The notes: generated by a model not told the origin, from the letters alone. A DNA stretch of 64,000 nucleotides from Bacteroidota bacterium (GCA_025361565.1 JANYKN010000005.1:62001-126000), one strand, 5' to 3'; shown: positions 53,072 to 63,527, numbered from the stretch's first letter. Numbers and translations: made by a program.

Positions 53072-55885
53072 ATGAAAAAATTATTACTATTTGTTTGTAC
53101 CATAGCGCTTTTTACTTCATTAAAAGCACAGCTGGTTACAACAGTTCCTGTTTTGCCAACTGATCAGGACGAAACAACCATTACTTTTGATGCATCCTTG
53201 GGAAACCAGGGATTAAAAGATTATTTAGGCGATGTTTATGCCCATACAGGAGTTACTACAAACCTTGGAACATGGAAACATGTTATTGCTAGTTGGGATG
53301 TAAATGATCCTAAAGTTAAAATGACCTATTTGGGCAATAATAAATTCCAATTGGTGTTAACTCCTTCCATTCGTGCATTTTATAATGTTCCTGCTGAAGA
53401 AACAATTACACAATTGGACTTTGTTTTTAGAAGTGGCGATAGAACCAAAGAAGGAAAAACTGCCACTAATGGCGATATTTTTGTTGATGTGTATAAAGTT
53501 GGCTTGGCTGTTGCAATAACTAGTCCGGATGTACAGCCTTATTTCGTTGATGCAGCTTCAAATTTCAATATTCATGTTGCAGGCTCCATTGCAACTGCTG
53601 TAAATGTAAAAATTGATGACAATCCAATACCAGTGTATACAGAAACATCGACTCCGAATTCCTTTGATTACAATGTGTCTGTAGCAACTTCAGGAACTCA
53701 TAAAATAACAGTTGAAGCAACTGATGGAAACACTACAGTTAGCGATAATTTTTATTACGCAGTGAGATCTTCAACAACTGTTGAAGCATTGCCAATAGGC
53801 GTAAAAGATGGAATTAACTACATTGATGACAACACAATAACACTTGTGTTGCATGCCCCATACAAGAACTCAGTTTATGCGTATAGTAGCTTTAATGACT
53901 GGCAACCTCTGGCAATGAAAAGAACTGATGCAAATATTAATAATATTGAATTACGTTATTGGGTTACTTTATCTGGGTTAACTCCTGGACAAGAATATTT
54001 TTTGCAATACATCGTAGACGAGAACCTCAAAATTGCAGATCCTTATTCCGAAAAAATAAGTGATCCATGGAATGATAAATACATCACCACAGAAACTTAT
54101 CCAGACTTAATTGCCTATCCCGAAGGAAAAACAGATGGAATTGCATCTGTATTTCAAACAGCCCAAGCAGGATATAGCTGGCAAGCTGCTGGATTTGTTC
54201 CTCCAAAAGTGGAAGATTTGGTAATTTATGAACTATTGGTTAGGGATTTTGCAGCAAAAGCCGATTACCAAACTCTGGTAGATACTGTTGGATATTTTAA
54301 ACGGTTGGGTATTAATGCCATTGAATTAATGCCAATCAATGAATTTGATGGAAACGATAGTTGGGGATATAATCCTGCATTTTATTTTGCCCCGGATAAA
54401 GCATATGGTACCAAAAATAAATTAAAAGAATTTATTGATATTTGTCACCAAAATGGCATTGCTGTTCTTGTCGATTTGGTATTAAATCACTCATATGGAC
54501 AATCACCGCTTGTTCAATTGTATTTTGATAAAATTTCAGGCAAACCTACTGCACAAAATTTATGGTACAATATAACCTCTCCGAATACGACCTATTCATG
54601 GGGGTATGATTTTAACCATCAAAGCTTGTACACCAAGCAATTTGTAGATAGTGTAAACAGCTATTGGCTAACAAATTACAAAGTTGATGGCTTCCGATTT
54701 GATTTCACCAAAGGATTTACTAACACTCCAGGTGATGGATGGGCTTATGACGCTTCCCGAATTGCCATACTTGAAAGAATTTATGACAAGATTAAGATTG
54801 TAAACCCGAATGCCTACATGATACTCGAACATTTAACTGAAAATTCGGAGGAAACTACACTTTCAAACTATGGTATGTTATTGTGGGGCAATATGAACTA
54901 TAATTATAGTCAGGCAAGCCAAGGATATACAGCTAATTCAGACTTATCATGGGGTTCTTACGAACAAAGAGGATGGACAAAACCCCATTTAGTAAGTTAT
55001 ATGGAAAGCCATGATGAAGAACGCCTGATGTATAATAACAAAACTTATGGAAATTCTTCGGGAAGTTATGATGTAAGAGATCTTAAGACTGCTTTATCAC
55101 GTATAGAACTTGCTGCCAGTTTCTTTTTTACAATTCCTGGCCCTAAAATGATGTGGCAATTTGGTGAATTAGGATATGATATAAGTATAAATTATCTTAA
55201 TGATAGGGTTGGGAAAAAACCTATAAAATGGGAATATTACAGCCAAACCGACAGATTCCGGCTTTATCAGGTTTTTAGCGCTTTAATCAAATTAAAGGAG
55301 AGCCAGGCTGTATTTGAAACGTCTGATTTTACAATAGAACTGACAGGTGGTATCAAATTGCTCCATTTAAATAGTGCAGATTTAGATGTTACTGTTATTG
55401 GGAATTTTGGAGTTTCTCAAAGTGGTGCTATTATGAAAATGCAACATATAGGAACATGGTATGATTATTTTACTGGCAACCCAATAGAAATTTTGGATGT
55501 AAACCAACAAACTATTCTTGCTCCTGGAGAATACCACATATATACTTCTGTTCAACTTGATAAACCAGATATTGTTTCAGATGTTGAAAATATCAATAAA
55601 AACAATGGCAAAACAGCCAATTTAAAGGCTTTTCCAAATCCTGCCCAAACAAGTATGTCAATTGATTTTAATCTTGAAGAAACAGCTAAAAACGCTGAAA
55701 TAAGTATATTCAACCTTGGTGGCCAAAAGGTAGCTACGCTACACAAAGGACAAATGAGCAAAGGAGAACAACATTTTGAATGGAACCTCAACAATTCCCA
55801 AGGTCAAAAAGTGGCTTCCGGAGCTTATTTATTAAAAATGGAATCGGATAAAGTAAATGAAAATCTGGTTTTGATTGTAAAGTAA
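53072..55885 (+). CDS. GH13 amylase/pullulanase-like enzyme secreted by T9SS
   Basis: 937 residues. Signal peptide (LLLFVCTIALFTSLKAQ), N-terminal starch-binding-like beta domain (about 25-145), an Ig-like domain (about 150-232), a CBM48-like domain (about 250-345, FNDWQPLAMKR), then the GH13 barrel: YELLVRDF, GINAIELMPINEFDG, LVDLVLNHSYGQS, nucleophile Asp544 (VDGFRFDFTKGF), Glu586 (MILEHLTE) and Asp648 (MESHDEER). It ends with a type A T9SS sorting domain (LKAFPNPAQTSMSIDF...GAYLLKMESDKVNENLVLIVK). It would be displayed on or released from the surface for first attack on starch. A terminator follows. Confidence 0.9.
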   Translation: MKKLLLFVCTIALFTSLKAQLVTTVPVLPTDQDETTITFDASLGNQGLKDYLGDVYAHTGVTTNLGTWKHVIASWDVNDPKVKMTYLGNNKFQLVLTPSIRAFYNVPAEETITQLDFVFRSGDRTKEGKTATNGDIFVDVYKVGLAVAITSPDVQPYFVDAASNFNIHVAGSIATAVNVKIDDNPIPVYTETSTPNSFDYNVSVATSGTHKITVEATDGNTTVSDNFYYAVRSSTTVEALPIGVKDGINYIDDNTITLVLHAPYKNSVYAYSSFNDWQPLAMKRTDANINNIELRYWVTLSGLTPGQEYFLQYIVDENLKIADPYSEKISDPWNDKYITTETYPDLIAYPEGKTDGIASVFQTAQAGYSWQAAGFVPPKVEDLVIYELLVRDFAAKADYQTLVDTVGYFKRLGINAIELMPINEFDGNDSWGYNPAFYFAPDKAYGTKNKLKEFIDICHQNGIAVLVDLVLNHSYGQSPLVQLYFDKISGKPTAQNLWYNITSPNTTYSWGYDFNHQSLYTKQFVDSVNSYWLTNYKVDGFRFDFTKGFTNTPGDGWAYDASRIAILERIYDKIKIVNPNAYMILEHLTENSEETTLSNYGMLLWGNMNYNYSQASQGYTANSDLSWGSYEQRGWTKPHLVSYMESHDEERLMYNNKTYGNSSGSYDVRDLKTALSRIELAASFFFTIPGPKMMWQFGELGYDISINYLNDRVGKKPIKWEYYSQTDRFRLYQVFSALIKLKESQAVFETSDFTIELTGGIKLLHLNSADLDVTVIGNFGVSQSGAIMKMQHIGTWYDYFTGNPIEILDVNQQTILAPGEYHIYTSVQLDKPDIVSDVENINKNNGKTANLKAFPNPAQTSMSIDFNLEETAKNAEISIFNLGGQKVATLHKGQMSKGEQHFEWNLNNSQGQKVASGAYLLKMESDKVNENLVLIVK

Positions 55886-55946
55886 TGAATTTAGGTTAAC
55901 GTTCATTGCTGACATTCCTTTTTATGTGAAATAAAAAGTTGTTAAA

Positions 55947-55980
55947 ACAAAAAGCGCAGTTTTTTAACTACGCTTTTTGT
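55947..55980. terminator. Bidirectional terminator between amylase and peptidase genes
   Basis: ACAAAAAGCG (55947-55956) pairs with CGCTTTTTGT (55971-55980), with an inner AGTT/AACT stem and a T8 run after it. It serves the convergent genes ending at 55885 (+) and 56019 (-). Confidence 0.85.
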
Positions 55981-56018
55981 TTTTTTTTCTTATGAATTTA
56001 CTATCTGAAATTGAATTA

Positions 56019-58160
56019 TCATTTCAAAAAGTCATCAAAATATTGTGATATTTTTTTCATCAGATGTAGCCGATCTTTGCCTTGCACATTATGCTCATGC
56101 GTGGGATAAACAAAATAATCGAGCAAAACACCTTTATCAATGCAGCTTTTTAAAAATTGCTGGCTATTTTGCCAAACCACTGTATTATCAATACCTCCGT
56201 GTATCACGAGTAATCGCCCTTTTAGATCCTGTGCCCTATCAAGCAGGCTAGAATTTGCATATCCATCGGGGTTTTCCTGTGGTGTATCCATATATCTTTC
56301 GCCATACATCACTTCGTAATACTTCCAGTCAATTACCGGACCACCAGCGCAGCCCACTTTAAAAGTTTCGGGATAGTTTACCATTAATGAAATAGTCATA
56401 AAACCACCATAACTCCAACCTTCAACACCAATCTTATCCTGATCAACAAATGGCAAAGTTTTAAGGTAATCAATACCTTTCATTTGATCTTTCATTTCTT
56501 CTTTTCCGCATTGGCGGTGAATTACATTTTCAAACTCCAGTCCGCGGTTTGCTGAGCCACGGTTATCTAGCGTGAACATGATGTATCCTTTTTGTGCCAT
56601 ATAAAAATCGTATAGTCGTGCACCTGGCCAAGATTCTGTAACCAATTGAGCATGAGGGCCACCATAAACATAAACAATTACGGGGTATTTTTTTGTTGGA
56701 TCAAAATCAACAGGTTTAATAATACGGTAATATAAATCAGTTTTTCCATCGGCAGCTAAGATTTTGCCAATGCTCATTTCACCCAGTTTATATTCTTTCA
56801 GTGGATTTTTAGCATTGAGTAACTCCCTGATTATTTTGGCATTATTGTTTACCAGGTTAATTTTACGTGGCGTTGTTGTATTTGAATAATTATCTGCAAA
56901 ATAACCATAATCCAGAGAACAAACCACATCATGAACACCTTTATCCTGGGTCAGTCGCAAAGATTTTCCATCTTTCATGCTGAATTTGTAAAGATTATCT
57001 TCCAATGGGCTCGCCATAGTTGTTGTTACATATAAGTTCTCCTCTTTGGCATCAAACCCTAAAAAATCTGTTACAACATAGTTTCCCTGGGTAAGTTGCT
57101 TGATTAATTTGCCCGATGTATCATATAAATACAAATGATTGTAACCATCGCGCTCGCTAAACCATGCAAATTCGTTAGGTTTTGTTTTCAGGAAATACAT
57201 ATCATGCTCAGGTTCAACATATTTAGGATTTTCTTCTTCGAAAAGAGTTTGAAGGAATTCACCTGTATTTGCATCGTACTTATTCATTTTCAGATGATTT
57301 TGTTCCCTATTCAATTCAGCGATATAAATATACTTTTCGGATGGATCCCATGTAATCCTGGTCAAAAAATGATCTTTCGGACCGGAAGTTTTCATAAAAA
57401 CCGTTTTGCCAGTTTTAAGATTGTAAACACCAAGGGTAACTTGCTCGCTAGTTTCACCAGCCATTGGATATTTGATACTTTTAAGAGTAGCAATTCTGGT
57501 TGTAATATCTACTATTGGATAATCGGCAACCATGGTTTCATCTTTTCGGTAAAAGGCAAGTAAATTTCCTGCCGGTGACCAAAATATCCCTTTATTAATA
57601 CCAAATTCCTGCCGATGAACATAGGCGTCTCCATTTACAATTCCAAGGTCAGAATCATTGGTAATTTGTATTACTTTTCCATCAGTATTTACCAAAAAAA
57701 GATTGTTTTTAATGGTGTAGGCAAGGGTTTTATTTTCCTTGCAAAAGTATTTGTTATTTGCATTTTCATCAAATTTGATGGTATATGCAATATCCTTCTC
57801 TGCAAGGCGATATGCAATCAGATAGCTAGAAGATTCAAATTGCAATGTATTTTCGTTTTGCCACACATAATCTGCAAAATATTCAAGTTTAGGCAATTTG
57901 GCATTTTCAAGTACAAGGTTCAAGCTTGCCAAATTTAAAATACTCTTCTCTTCAGAACTTTTAGTATCGCCCTGGATAATATCGGCCCAATCTTTTACAT
58001 AAGTAAAATGCAAGTTATCACGCCATTTTAGTAACATTTTGTTTTCAGGATAAAACTGTTGTCTTCCCAAAACTGCTTCATCAATGGTGAGTTTTTTTTC
58101 CTGGCCAATCATTAAAAAACCCCACAATAGAAGAAGGGAAATCAATAAAGTATTTTTCAT
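56019..58160 (-). CDS. Dipeptidyl peptidase IV-type serine peptidase (S9B)
   Basis: 713 residues with a signal peptide (LLISLLLLWGFLMIGQ). The N-terminal about 470 residues form the DPP IV beta-propeller (DWADIIQGD near the start, NLLAFYRKDETMVADYPIVD, ITWDPSEKYIYIAELNREQNHLKMNKYD). The C-terminal alpha/beta hydrolase holds the triad: Ser in GWSYGGF (about residue 582), Asp in HGGIDNTV and His in THEHNV. YVYGGPHAQLV and GSANRGLEFE are usual. It removes X-Pro or X-Ala dipeptides from peptides in the periplasm. It is monocistronic, and its start is divergent from the lipoprotein gene at 58442. Confidence 0.92.
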   Translation of the reverse strand: MKNTLLISLLLLWGFLMIGQEKKLTIDEAVLGRQQFYPENKMLLKWRDNLHFTYVKDWADIIQGDTKSSEEKSILNLASLNLVLENAKLPKLEYFADYVWQNENTLQFESSSYLIAYRLAEKDIAYTIKFDENANNKYFCKENKTLAYTIKNNLFLVNTDGKVIQITNDSDLGIVNGDAYVHRQEFGINKGIFWSPAGNLLAFYRKDETMVADYPIVDITTRIATLKSIKYPMAGETSEQVTLGVYNLKTGKTVFMKTSGPKDHFLTRITWDPSEKYIYIAELNREQNHLKMNKYDANTGEFLQTLFEEENPKYVEPEHDMYFLKTKPNEFAWFSERDGYNHLYLYDTSGKLIKQLTQGNYVVTDFLGFDAKEENLYVTTTMASPLEDNLYKFSMKDGKSLRLTQDKGVHDVVCSLDYGYFADNYSNTTTPRKINLVNNNAKIIRELLNAKNPLKEYKLGEMSIGKILAADGKTDLYYRIIKPVDFDPTKKYPVIVYVYGGPHAQLVTESWPGARLYDFYMAQKGYIMFTLDNRGSANRGLEFENVIHRQCGKEEMKDQMKGIDYLKTLPFVDQDKIGVEGWSYGGFMTISLMVNYPETFKVGCAGGPVIDWKYYEVMYGERYMDTPQENPDGYANSSLLDRAQDLKGRLLVIHGGIDNTVVWQNSQQFLKSCIDKGVLLDYFVYPTHEHNVQGKDRLHLMKKISQYFDDFLK

Positions 58161-58441
58161 TTAGGATAAAATTTAGTTTAACAAAGTTTAAAAATAGATT
58201 TATTTGACAGATAAAAAAACTAAAATAAGATCAACACTTAAATTACTTATTAGCCTATAGCGGTATGTTATAGTGAATAACAAATTAAAATGACAAAATT
58301 TATATGATTTTGCAATTTTTGGCACGAATTTTTAAGTTAAAATGAGTATTCTATATCAAAATAGATTTGTAAATTGGTTAATTATATAAGCTTTATTATA
58401 TTTGTCAGTTGATAAGCTTAAGGTTATTTGCTTTGAAAAAA

Positions 58442-59356
58442 ATGTTTAATATGATTAAAAATTCGGTTATTAAACCATACATGCTGTTTATTTTATTCAT
58501 TGTTAGCCAGTTACTATGTAGTTGCAGCGGTAATAATGAAGAGGAAACAAGCAATAAGATTGATTCAACCTTACTCAAGAATCCCAGTATTGTTAAAATT
58601 AACAATAGACTTTTTAGCATACCATCTCCATATCAGGTGGCTATTTTGGTAAAAGATAATAAGTTGCCTTTCAACAAAGATTTATTAAACCCTGTTCAAA
58701 ATCAGAGCAATTATTCTACTACTTTTAAACAGGCGCTTAATTTAGGTATATACGGAGCAGATTTAAGTTATCTTAATATTTATGAGCAATTACCTGACGC
58801 AGCAGGCTATTTTGCGGTAGTAAAGGTATTGTCGAAGGAACTTGGCATTATGAGCACGCTAGACGAAAATACCTTAAAAAGGATTGAAGATAACAGTAAC
58901 AACAGGGATTCATTGATGTTGATACTATCAAGCCTTTATCGCGATGCTGATGTATATTTGTTTAAGAATAACCGCAATGAGGTAGGACTATTAATTCTGG
59001 CAGGCGGCTGGGTGGAAAGTTTATATGTAATGACACAAACACTAAGTAAAAACAATAATCAGGAAATTATTAACCGTATTGGTGATCAGAAATATCCACT
59101 TGATAACTTAATCGAGTTAAACAGACCATATTATGGAAAAATTTCTGATGAATTTGATGCATTATTAGAACAATTGGTAGATCTTGCTGCTATCTTTGAT
59201 GGAGTTTCAATTGAATATACGTATGAAGCACCGATAGTTGATGAAGCAAAAAAACTAACTATCGTTAACAGCAAAAGCAAAACCATTATTAATGAATATC
59301 AAATTCAGAAAATAACTGAATTAACTGCTAAAATTAGAAAAAGTATTATTGAATAA
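58442..59356 (+). CDS. Uncharacterised lipoprotein
   Basis: 304 residues from the ATG at 58442 (MFNMIKNSVIKPYMLFILF); the ATG at 58451 is also possible, and 58409 is rejected because it displaces the signal. A lipobox SQLLCSC places it on a membrane. The body is mostly helical, with IPSPYQVAILVKDNKLPFNKDLLNP near the N-terminus, a central NIYEQLPDAAGYFAVVKVLSKELG and GLLILAGGWVESLYVMTQTL. I remember similar lipoproteins of about 300 residues in Bacteroidota, but no function. It is followed by another exported protein and the ABC-type gene on the same strand. Confidence 0.75.
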   Translation: MFNMIKNSVIKPYMLFILFIVSQLLCSCSGNNEEETSNKIDSTLLKNPSIVKINNRLFSIPSPYQVAILVKDNKLPFNKDLLNPVQNQSNYSTTFKQALNLGIYGADLSYLNIYEQLPDAAGYFAVVKVLSKELGIMSTLDENTLKRIEDNSNNRDSLMLILSSLYRDADVYLFKNNRNEVGLLILAGGWVESLYVMTQTLSKNNNQEIINRIGDQKYPLDNLIELNRPYYGKISDEFDALLEQLVDLAAIFDGVSIEYTYEAPIVDEAKKLTIVNSKSKTIINEYQIQKITELTAKIRKSIIE

Positions 59357-59499
59357 TTTAAACCGACAGTTTAATACTGAGCAGATAAAATGATGTTATT
59401 ATGCAATAGAATACTGATAATAAGTGTAATATGAATTTAGGAAACTTAAATTATACACAGTCGAAATATCGATTGAAAATAATAGAAAATTCAAGTTTG

Positions 59500-59925
59500 A
59501 TGAAAAAAATAAAAACAATTTATTTTCTTACCATTGCCCTACTTTTACTTTCAAACAGTATATATGGTCAGGCTGATACCTTATTTAAGTTTTGCTCAAA
59601 GAATTTTTCCAAAGATTATATTTCAGATGGACAACAATATATTTCCATTTTGAATGGTGATGAAATTGCAGAATTTAGGGCAACATTTTATGGAGGAAGT
59701 ACTTACCGTATTGCAGGATGCAGTGGCCTAAGCAATGGTAATCTTATTTTTTCGGTATTTGATAAACAAAGAAACGAAATATTTTCCAACAGGAATTATA
59801 AAAATTCACCATATTGGGATTTCAAATTTAACTCAACCATGGAATGCATTATTGAGGCCCAACTCGACCCCAAAGGACCAGATTCAGGTTTTGCGATACT
59901 ATTAATTGGTTTCAAAAAGAAATAA
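59500..59925 (+). CDS. Uncharacterised small secreted protein
   Basis: 141 residues from the ATG at 59500 (MKKIKTIYFLTIALLLLSNSIYGQ), giving a clear signal peptide; the start at 59431 is rejected. The mature part is beta-rich with two Cys pairs in reach (FKFCSK, IAGCSG, MECII). It has the segments EFRATFYGGSTYRIAGCSG, FSVFDKQRNEIFSN and IEAQLDPKGPDSGFAILLIGFK, a pattern suggesting a C2- or PPC-like beta sandwich. The family is not known. It lies between the lipoprotein gene and the large ABC-type gene and may share a transcript with them. Confidence 0.7.
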   Translation: MKKIKTIYFLTIALLLLSNSIYGQADTLFKFCSKNFSKDYISDGQQYISILNGDEIAEFRATFYGGSTYRIAGCSGLSNGNLIFSVFDKQRNEIFSNRNYKNSPYWDFKFNSTMECIIEAQLDPKGPDSGFAILLIGFKKK

Positions 59926-60044
59926 TCTAAATAGAACCATTGTTGTCAATTTCTGCAACAATAAAGATTTGTTAAATATAAATTTACTTTAAAAATATTT
60001 GCACGATTATTGGGCTTTTACTTTGAAAAAGGATGGTATTATAG

Positions 60045-63000
60045 ATGAGCGAAAGGATACTAAAAGCTTTAATGCAATTATTCGCAATTATTGCAAATCC
60101 CAAAAGCAATACTCGCGACAGACGTCCGATCGTTGAATCATTTTTAGATCAGCAACTAAACAATGAATTGGTAGATGAATACCTTAAAGTATTTGATTTC
60201 TATTATATTACTCATCAACAAAAATACAAATCAAATATACGAAGCGAAAAAAGAACCTCCGCTAGTTCTGTTAGAGTATTAACAATTTGTACAGAGATTA
60301 ACAAAGAACTTACTCAAAAACAGAAACTTGTTGTAGTAATCCGCTTACTCGAATTTATAAATTCCGATAAAGAAATCACTCCGCAAGAATTTGAATTTGT
60401 TTCAACTGTTGCAGACACTTTCCATATTCCAATTGAAGAATTTGAAAGTTTAAAACGATTTGTTTTATATGCACACAAAGAAATTGAAGATACTGATAAA
60501 ATACTGTTAATCAGTCCATCCAAATCCGTTCCATTAGTTAACGCAAATCATTTACAGGTTGAATCACTTATGGGCGAAATTATTGTATATGCATTAAAAT
60601 CTGCCAACATGCATGTTTTCATTTTCAAAGATGAAAATGAGCTATACCTTAATAACCAGTTACTTGATACAAATAAAATCCATATTTTATCCCCAGGTTC
60701 TTCAATCAAAAATACTAAAATTAAACCTATTTATTATAGCGATATAATAAGCATTTATAATTTTGACAAAACCAAATCAAAAATTGCATTAGAAGCTCAT
60801 AATCTTACCTATAAATTTAGAAATGGAATATTGGGCCTACGCAAAATCAATTTTCTGGTTCAATCAGGAAATCTTGTTGGAATAATAGGTGCGAGTGGCT
60901 CAGGAAAATCAACCTTACTTAATGTTTTAAATGGCAACTTAAAACCGTCAACTGGAGAAGTTCTGATAAATGGAATCGATATACACAAAGAACCTGATAA
61001 AATAGAAGGAATTATCGGCTATGTTTCGCAAGACGATATGCTGATAGAAGAACTTACAGTATATCAAAATTTATATTATAGTGCTAAACTATGTTTTAGC
61101 AATTATAATCAATTTCAATTGCTTAGGTTGGTATTAAAACTTTTAAAAAACCTGGGTTTATACGAAATAAAGGATATGAAGGTTGGCTCTCCCATGAATA
61201 AAAAAATTAGTGGAGGACAACGAAAACGCCTCAATATTGCACTTGAGCTCATAAGAGAACCTGCAATTCTATATCTTGATGAACCTACTTCGGGATTGTC
61301 ATCTAGGGATTCTGAAAATATTTTGGATTTACTTAAAGAGCTTGTGTTAAAAGGTAAACTTATATTTATCGTTATCCACCAACCTTCCTCCGACATTTTT
61401 AAACGGTTCGATCGCTTATTGCTTTTGGATAATGGAGGACATTTAATCTATGACGGAGATTCTGTTGAATCAATCAGTTATTTCAAATCAAGGATAAGAC
61501 AAGCTGATTGGAATGAAAGTGAGTGTTCACTTTGCGGTAACGTAAATCCCGAACAACTTTTTAATATTGTGGAGGCCAGGGTTGTAGATGAATATGGAAA
61601 TTTAACGCATATAAGAAAGACTCAACCTGTTGAATGGAGAGAGAAATTTGAAGCATATAGAACCACATCGTCAAAAAAATCAATTTTTGTTAAAGAATTA
61701 CCAGAAATTACTTTTAGAATACCAAATAAGTTAAAACAACTGAAAATATATTTTACTCGCGATGTATTATCAAAATTGACGAACAGGCAGTATTTAATAG
61801 TCAACCTTTTAGAAGCACCTATACTTGCGTTCATCTTGTCATACATTACCCGATATTACAATATAGACCCTTCTAATGAAGTCGGTTATAACTTAATGGA
61901 AAACAGCAATTTACCTGTATATATTTTTATGTCAGTGATTGTTGCATTGTTTATTGGAATGACGGTAAGCGCACAAGAAATTATCAAAGATAGAATGATA
62001 TTAAAACGCGAATCATTCGTAAACCTGAGCAGATCAAGTTATTTACTCTCTAAAATATTTATACTCACGATCTTATCGGCATACCAATCGCTTGTATTTG
62101 TAATTATCGGTAACAGTATTATGGGTATTCAAAATATGTACTTTCAATATTGGGCTGTATTATTTAGCGTGCAGGTGGGAGCAAATTTAATGGGTCTTAA
62201 CATTTCAGATGGTTTCAAAACAAGCGTTACCATTTATATTGTTATACCATTTCTAATCATCCCCCAAATCATTCTAAGTGGTATAATTATTAAGTTCGAT
62301 AATATAAACCCATCTATTTCTTCTCCAAATAGAATACCGATATATGGAGAAATAATGATTTCGAGATGGGCATATGAAGCACTCTCTGTTTATCAATTTA
62401 AGAATAATAAGTATGAAAAAAATTTTTATGCTTATGATAGAGAAAAAAGTATTGCTGAATATAAAAAAGACTACTGGCTCAAAACTCTTGAAAACAAGTT
62501 GAGTTATTACCAGGTTAATGCAAAAGATATAACAAAAGCATTAAAAATTGAATCAGATTTTGAATTGCTTAGAAATGAAATTTCTAACGAAATCAATCAA
62601 AATAAAGATGTTGTATTAAAATGTAAAATAAAAAATATAAGCCCCTCAAACATTGACAGTTCAACGTTAAGCATGTTAACCTCATATTTTGAGAATTTAA
62701 GAAATTATTATAATAGCAGATACAATATTGCAATTCGGCTGAAAGACGATTTAGTTAATAAAATGCAAGAAGGGAAAGAAGGAAAAGAAAATTTCAAGAA
62801 ATTAAAAAGGGAATATTCAAATATAAGACTTTCTGAGTTTTTAAGAAATTCGGATGAAATCAGTTTTGTAAAAGAATATAAGGGCCATTTATATCAAAAA
62901 ATTGACCCTATTTTTCAAAATCCTGAATCAAATTTTATTGCTGCTCATTTTTATGCACCTTCAAAAATGATATTTAGCAAAAACTTTAATACAATCTGGG

Positions 63001-63122
63001 TTAATATTATGGTTATTTGGTTAATAACCTTACTATTATTTATATGTCTACTATACAGAGTACTGGAAAAATGTCTGGAATTTGTAAATTACATCCGACA
63101 AGAACGAGAAAATAAAGATTAG
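60045..63122 (+). CDS. TerB-like/ABCG-type ABC transporter, single large polypeptide
   Basis: 1025 residues. The N-terminal about 150 residues are helical and TerB-like (LLEFINSDKEITPQEFEFVSTVADTF). Next is a beta region of about 90 residues (LYLNNQLLDTNKIHILSPGSSIKN) resembling FHA/SpoIIAA-like sandwiches. The ABC domain follows: Walker A GASGSGKST at about 283-291, Q-loop YVSQDDM, signature ISGGQRKRLNIALE at about 388, Walker B ILYLDEPTSGL, and HQPSSDIFKRFD. This order and the IHQPS switch are ABCG-like. A CSLC motif and linker precede an ABC2-type membrane domain with six hydrophobic segments, interrupted by a long coiled extracytoplasmic loop (about 790-985) before the last helix. The substrate is unknown. 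Confidence 0.82.
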   Translation: MSERILKALMQLFAIIANPKSNTRDRRPIVESFLDQQLNNELVDEYLKVFDFYYITHQQKYKSNIRSEKRTSASSVRVLTICTEINKELTQKQKLVVVIRLLEFINSDKEITPQEFEFVSTVADTFHIPIEEFESLKRFVLYAHKEIEDTDKILLISPSKSVPLVNANHLQVESLMGEIIVYALKSANMHVFIFKDENELYLNNQLLDTNKIHILSPGSSIKNTKIKPIYYSDIISIYNFDKTKSKIALEAHNLTYKFRNGILGLRKINFLVQSGNLVGIIGASGSGKSTLLNVLNGNLKPSTGEVLINGIDIHKEPDKIEGIIGYVSQDDMLIEELTVYQNLYYSAKLCFSNYNQFQLLRLVLKLLKNLGLYEIKDMKVGSPMNKKISGGQRKRLNIALELIREPAILYLDEPTSGLSSRDSENILDLLKELVLKGKLIFIVIHQPSSDIFKRFDRLLLLDNGGHLIYDGDSVESISYFKSRIRQADWNESECSLCGNVNPEQLFNIVEARVVDEYGNLTHIRKTQPVEWREKFEAYRTTSSKKSIFVKELPEITFRIPNKLKQLKIYFTRDVLSKLTNRQYLIVNLLEAPILAFILSYITRYYNIDPSNEVGYNLMENSNLPVYIFMSVIVALFIGMTVSAQEIIKDRMILKRESFVNLSRSSYLLSKIFILTILSAYQSLVFVIIGNSIMGIQNMYFQYWAVLFSVQVGANLMGLNISDGFKTSVTIYIVIPFLIIPQIILSGIIIKFDNINPSISSPNRIPIYGEIMISRWAYEALSVYQFKNNKYEKNFYAYDREKSIAEYKKDYWLKTLENKLSYYQVNAKDITKALKIESDFELLRNEISNEINQNKDVVLKCKIKNISPSNIDSSTLSMLTSYFENLRNYYNSRYNIAIRLKDDLVNKMQEGKEGKENFKKLKREYSNIRLSEFLRNSDEISFVKEYKGHLYQKIDPIFQNPESNFIAAHFYAPSKMIFSKNFNTIWVNIMVIWLITLLLFICLLYRVLEKCLEFVNYIRQERENKD

Positions 63123-63140
63123 AACTAGCCTGGCTTAATT

Positions 63141-63527
63141 TTATTCTTCCAGTTCTATCATTTTAAAAGGAATTTTTAATATAGATTGGTAGTCTTCTCC
63201 TGCCTCAAGCATGTCTTCATCATCTTCTTCATAAAACCAATTGATTACCACTCCTTTATCGCCGTTCTTTTTAAATACCTGTTCAAGTTTTTTAAAAACA
63301 TCCAAAATACACTTTGAAGAACTTGTATTAAAATATTCTAATTGGATATTCACTTTGGTTTCAGGCGCAGCTGAATCAGCATATTGATCTATCCATTCAA
63401 CTATTGGCCGATAGAAGTCAATTGAATTCTCGGGGATTGACCGTCCTTTAATTTCAATAATCCCACTATCTACATTCATTTCAACTGTAGGTGTCTTTGG
63501 TGTACCGAGTATTGTAAGAGTTTCCAT
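63141..63527 (-). CDS. SiaC-family regulatory phosphoprotein (DUF1987)
   Basis: 128 residues. The pattern TPTVEMNVDSGIIEIKGRSIPENSIDFYRPIVEWIDQYA, then INIQ-type strand with EYFNTSSSKCILDVFKKLEQ and VINWFYEEDDEDMLEAGEDYQ, is diagnostic of SiaC. In Pseudomonas SiaC is phosphorylated on a Thr in the EYFNT segment by SiaB and dephosphorylated by the PP2C protein SiaA, and it stimulates a diguanylate cyclase. It lies 27 bases downstream of the SiaB homologue, in the same operon. The target in this organism is not visible. Confidence 0.88.
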   Translation of the reverse strand: METLTILGTPKTPTVEMNVDSGIIEIKGRSIPENSIDFYRPIVEWIDQYADSAAPETKVNIQLEYFNTSSSKCILDVFKKLEQVFKKNGDKGVVINWFYEEDDEDMLEAGEDYQSILKIPFKMIELEE

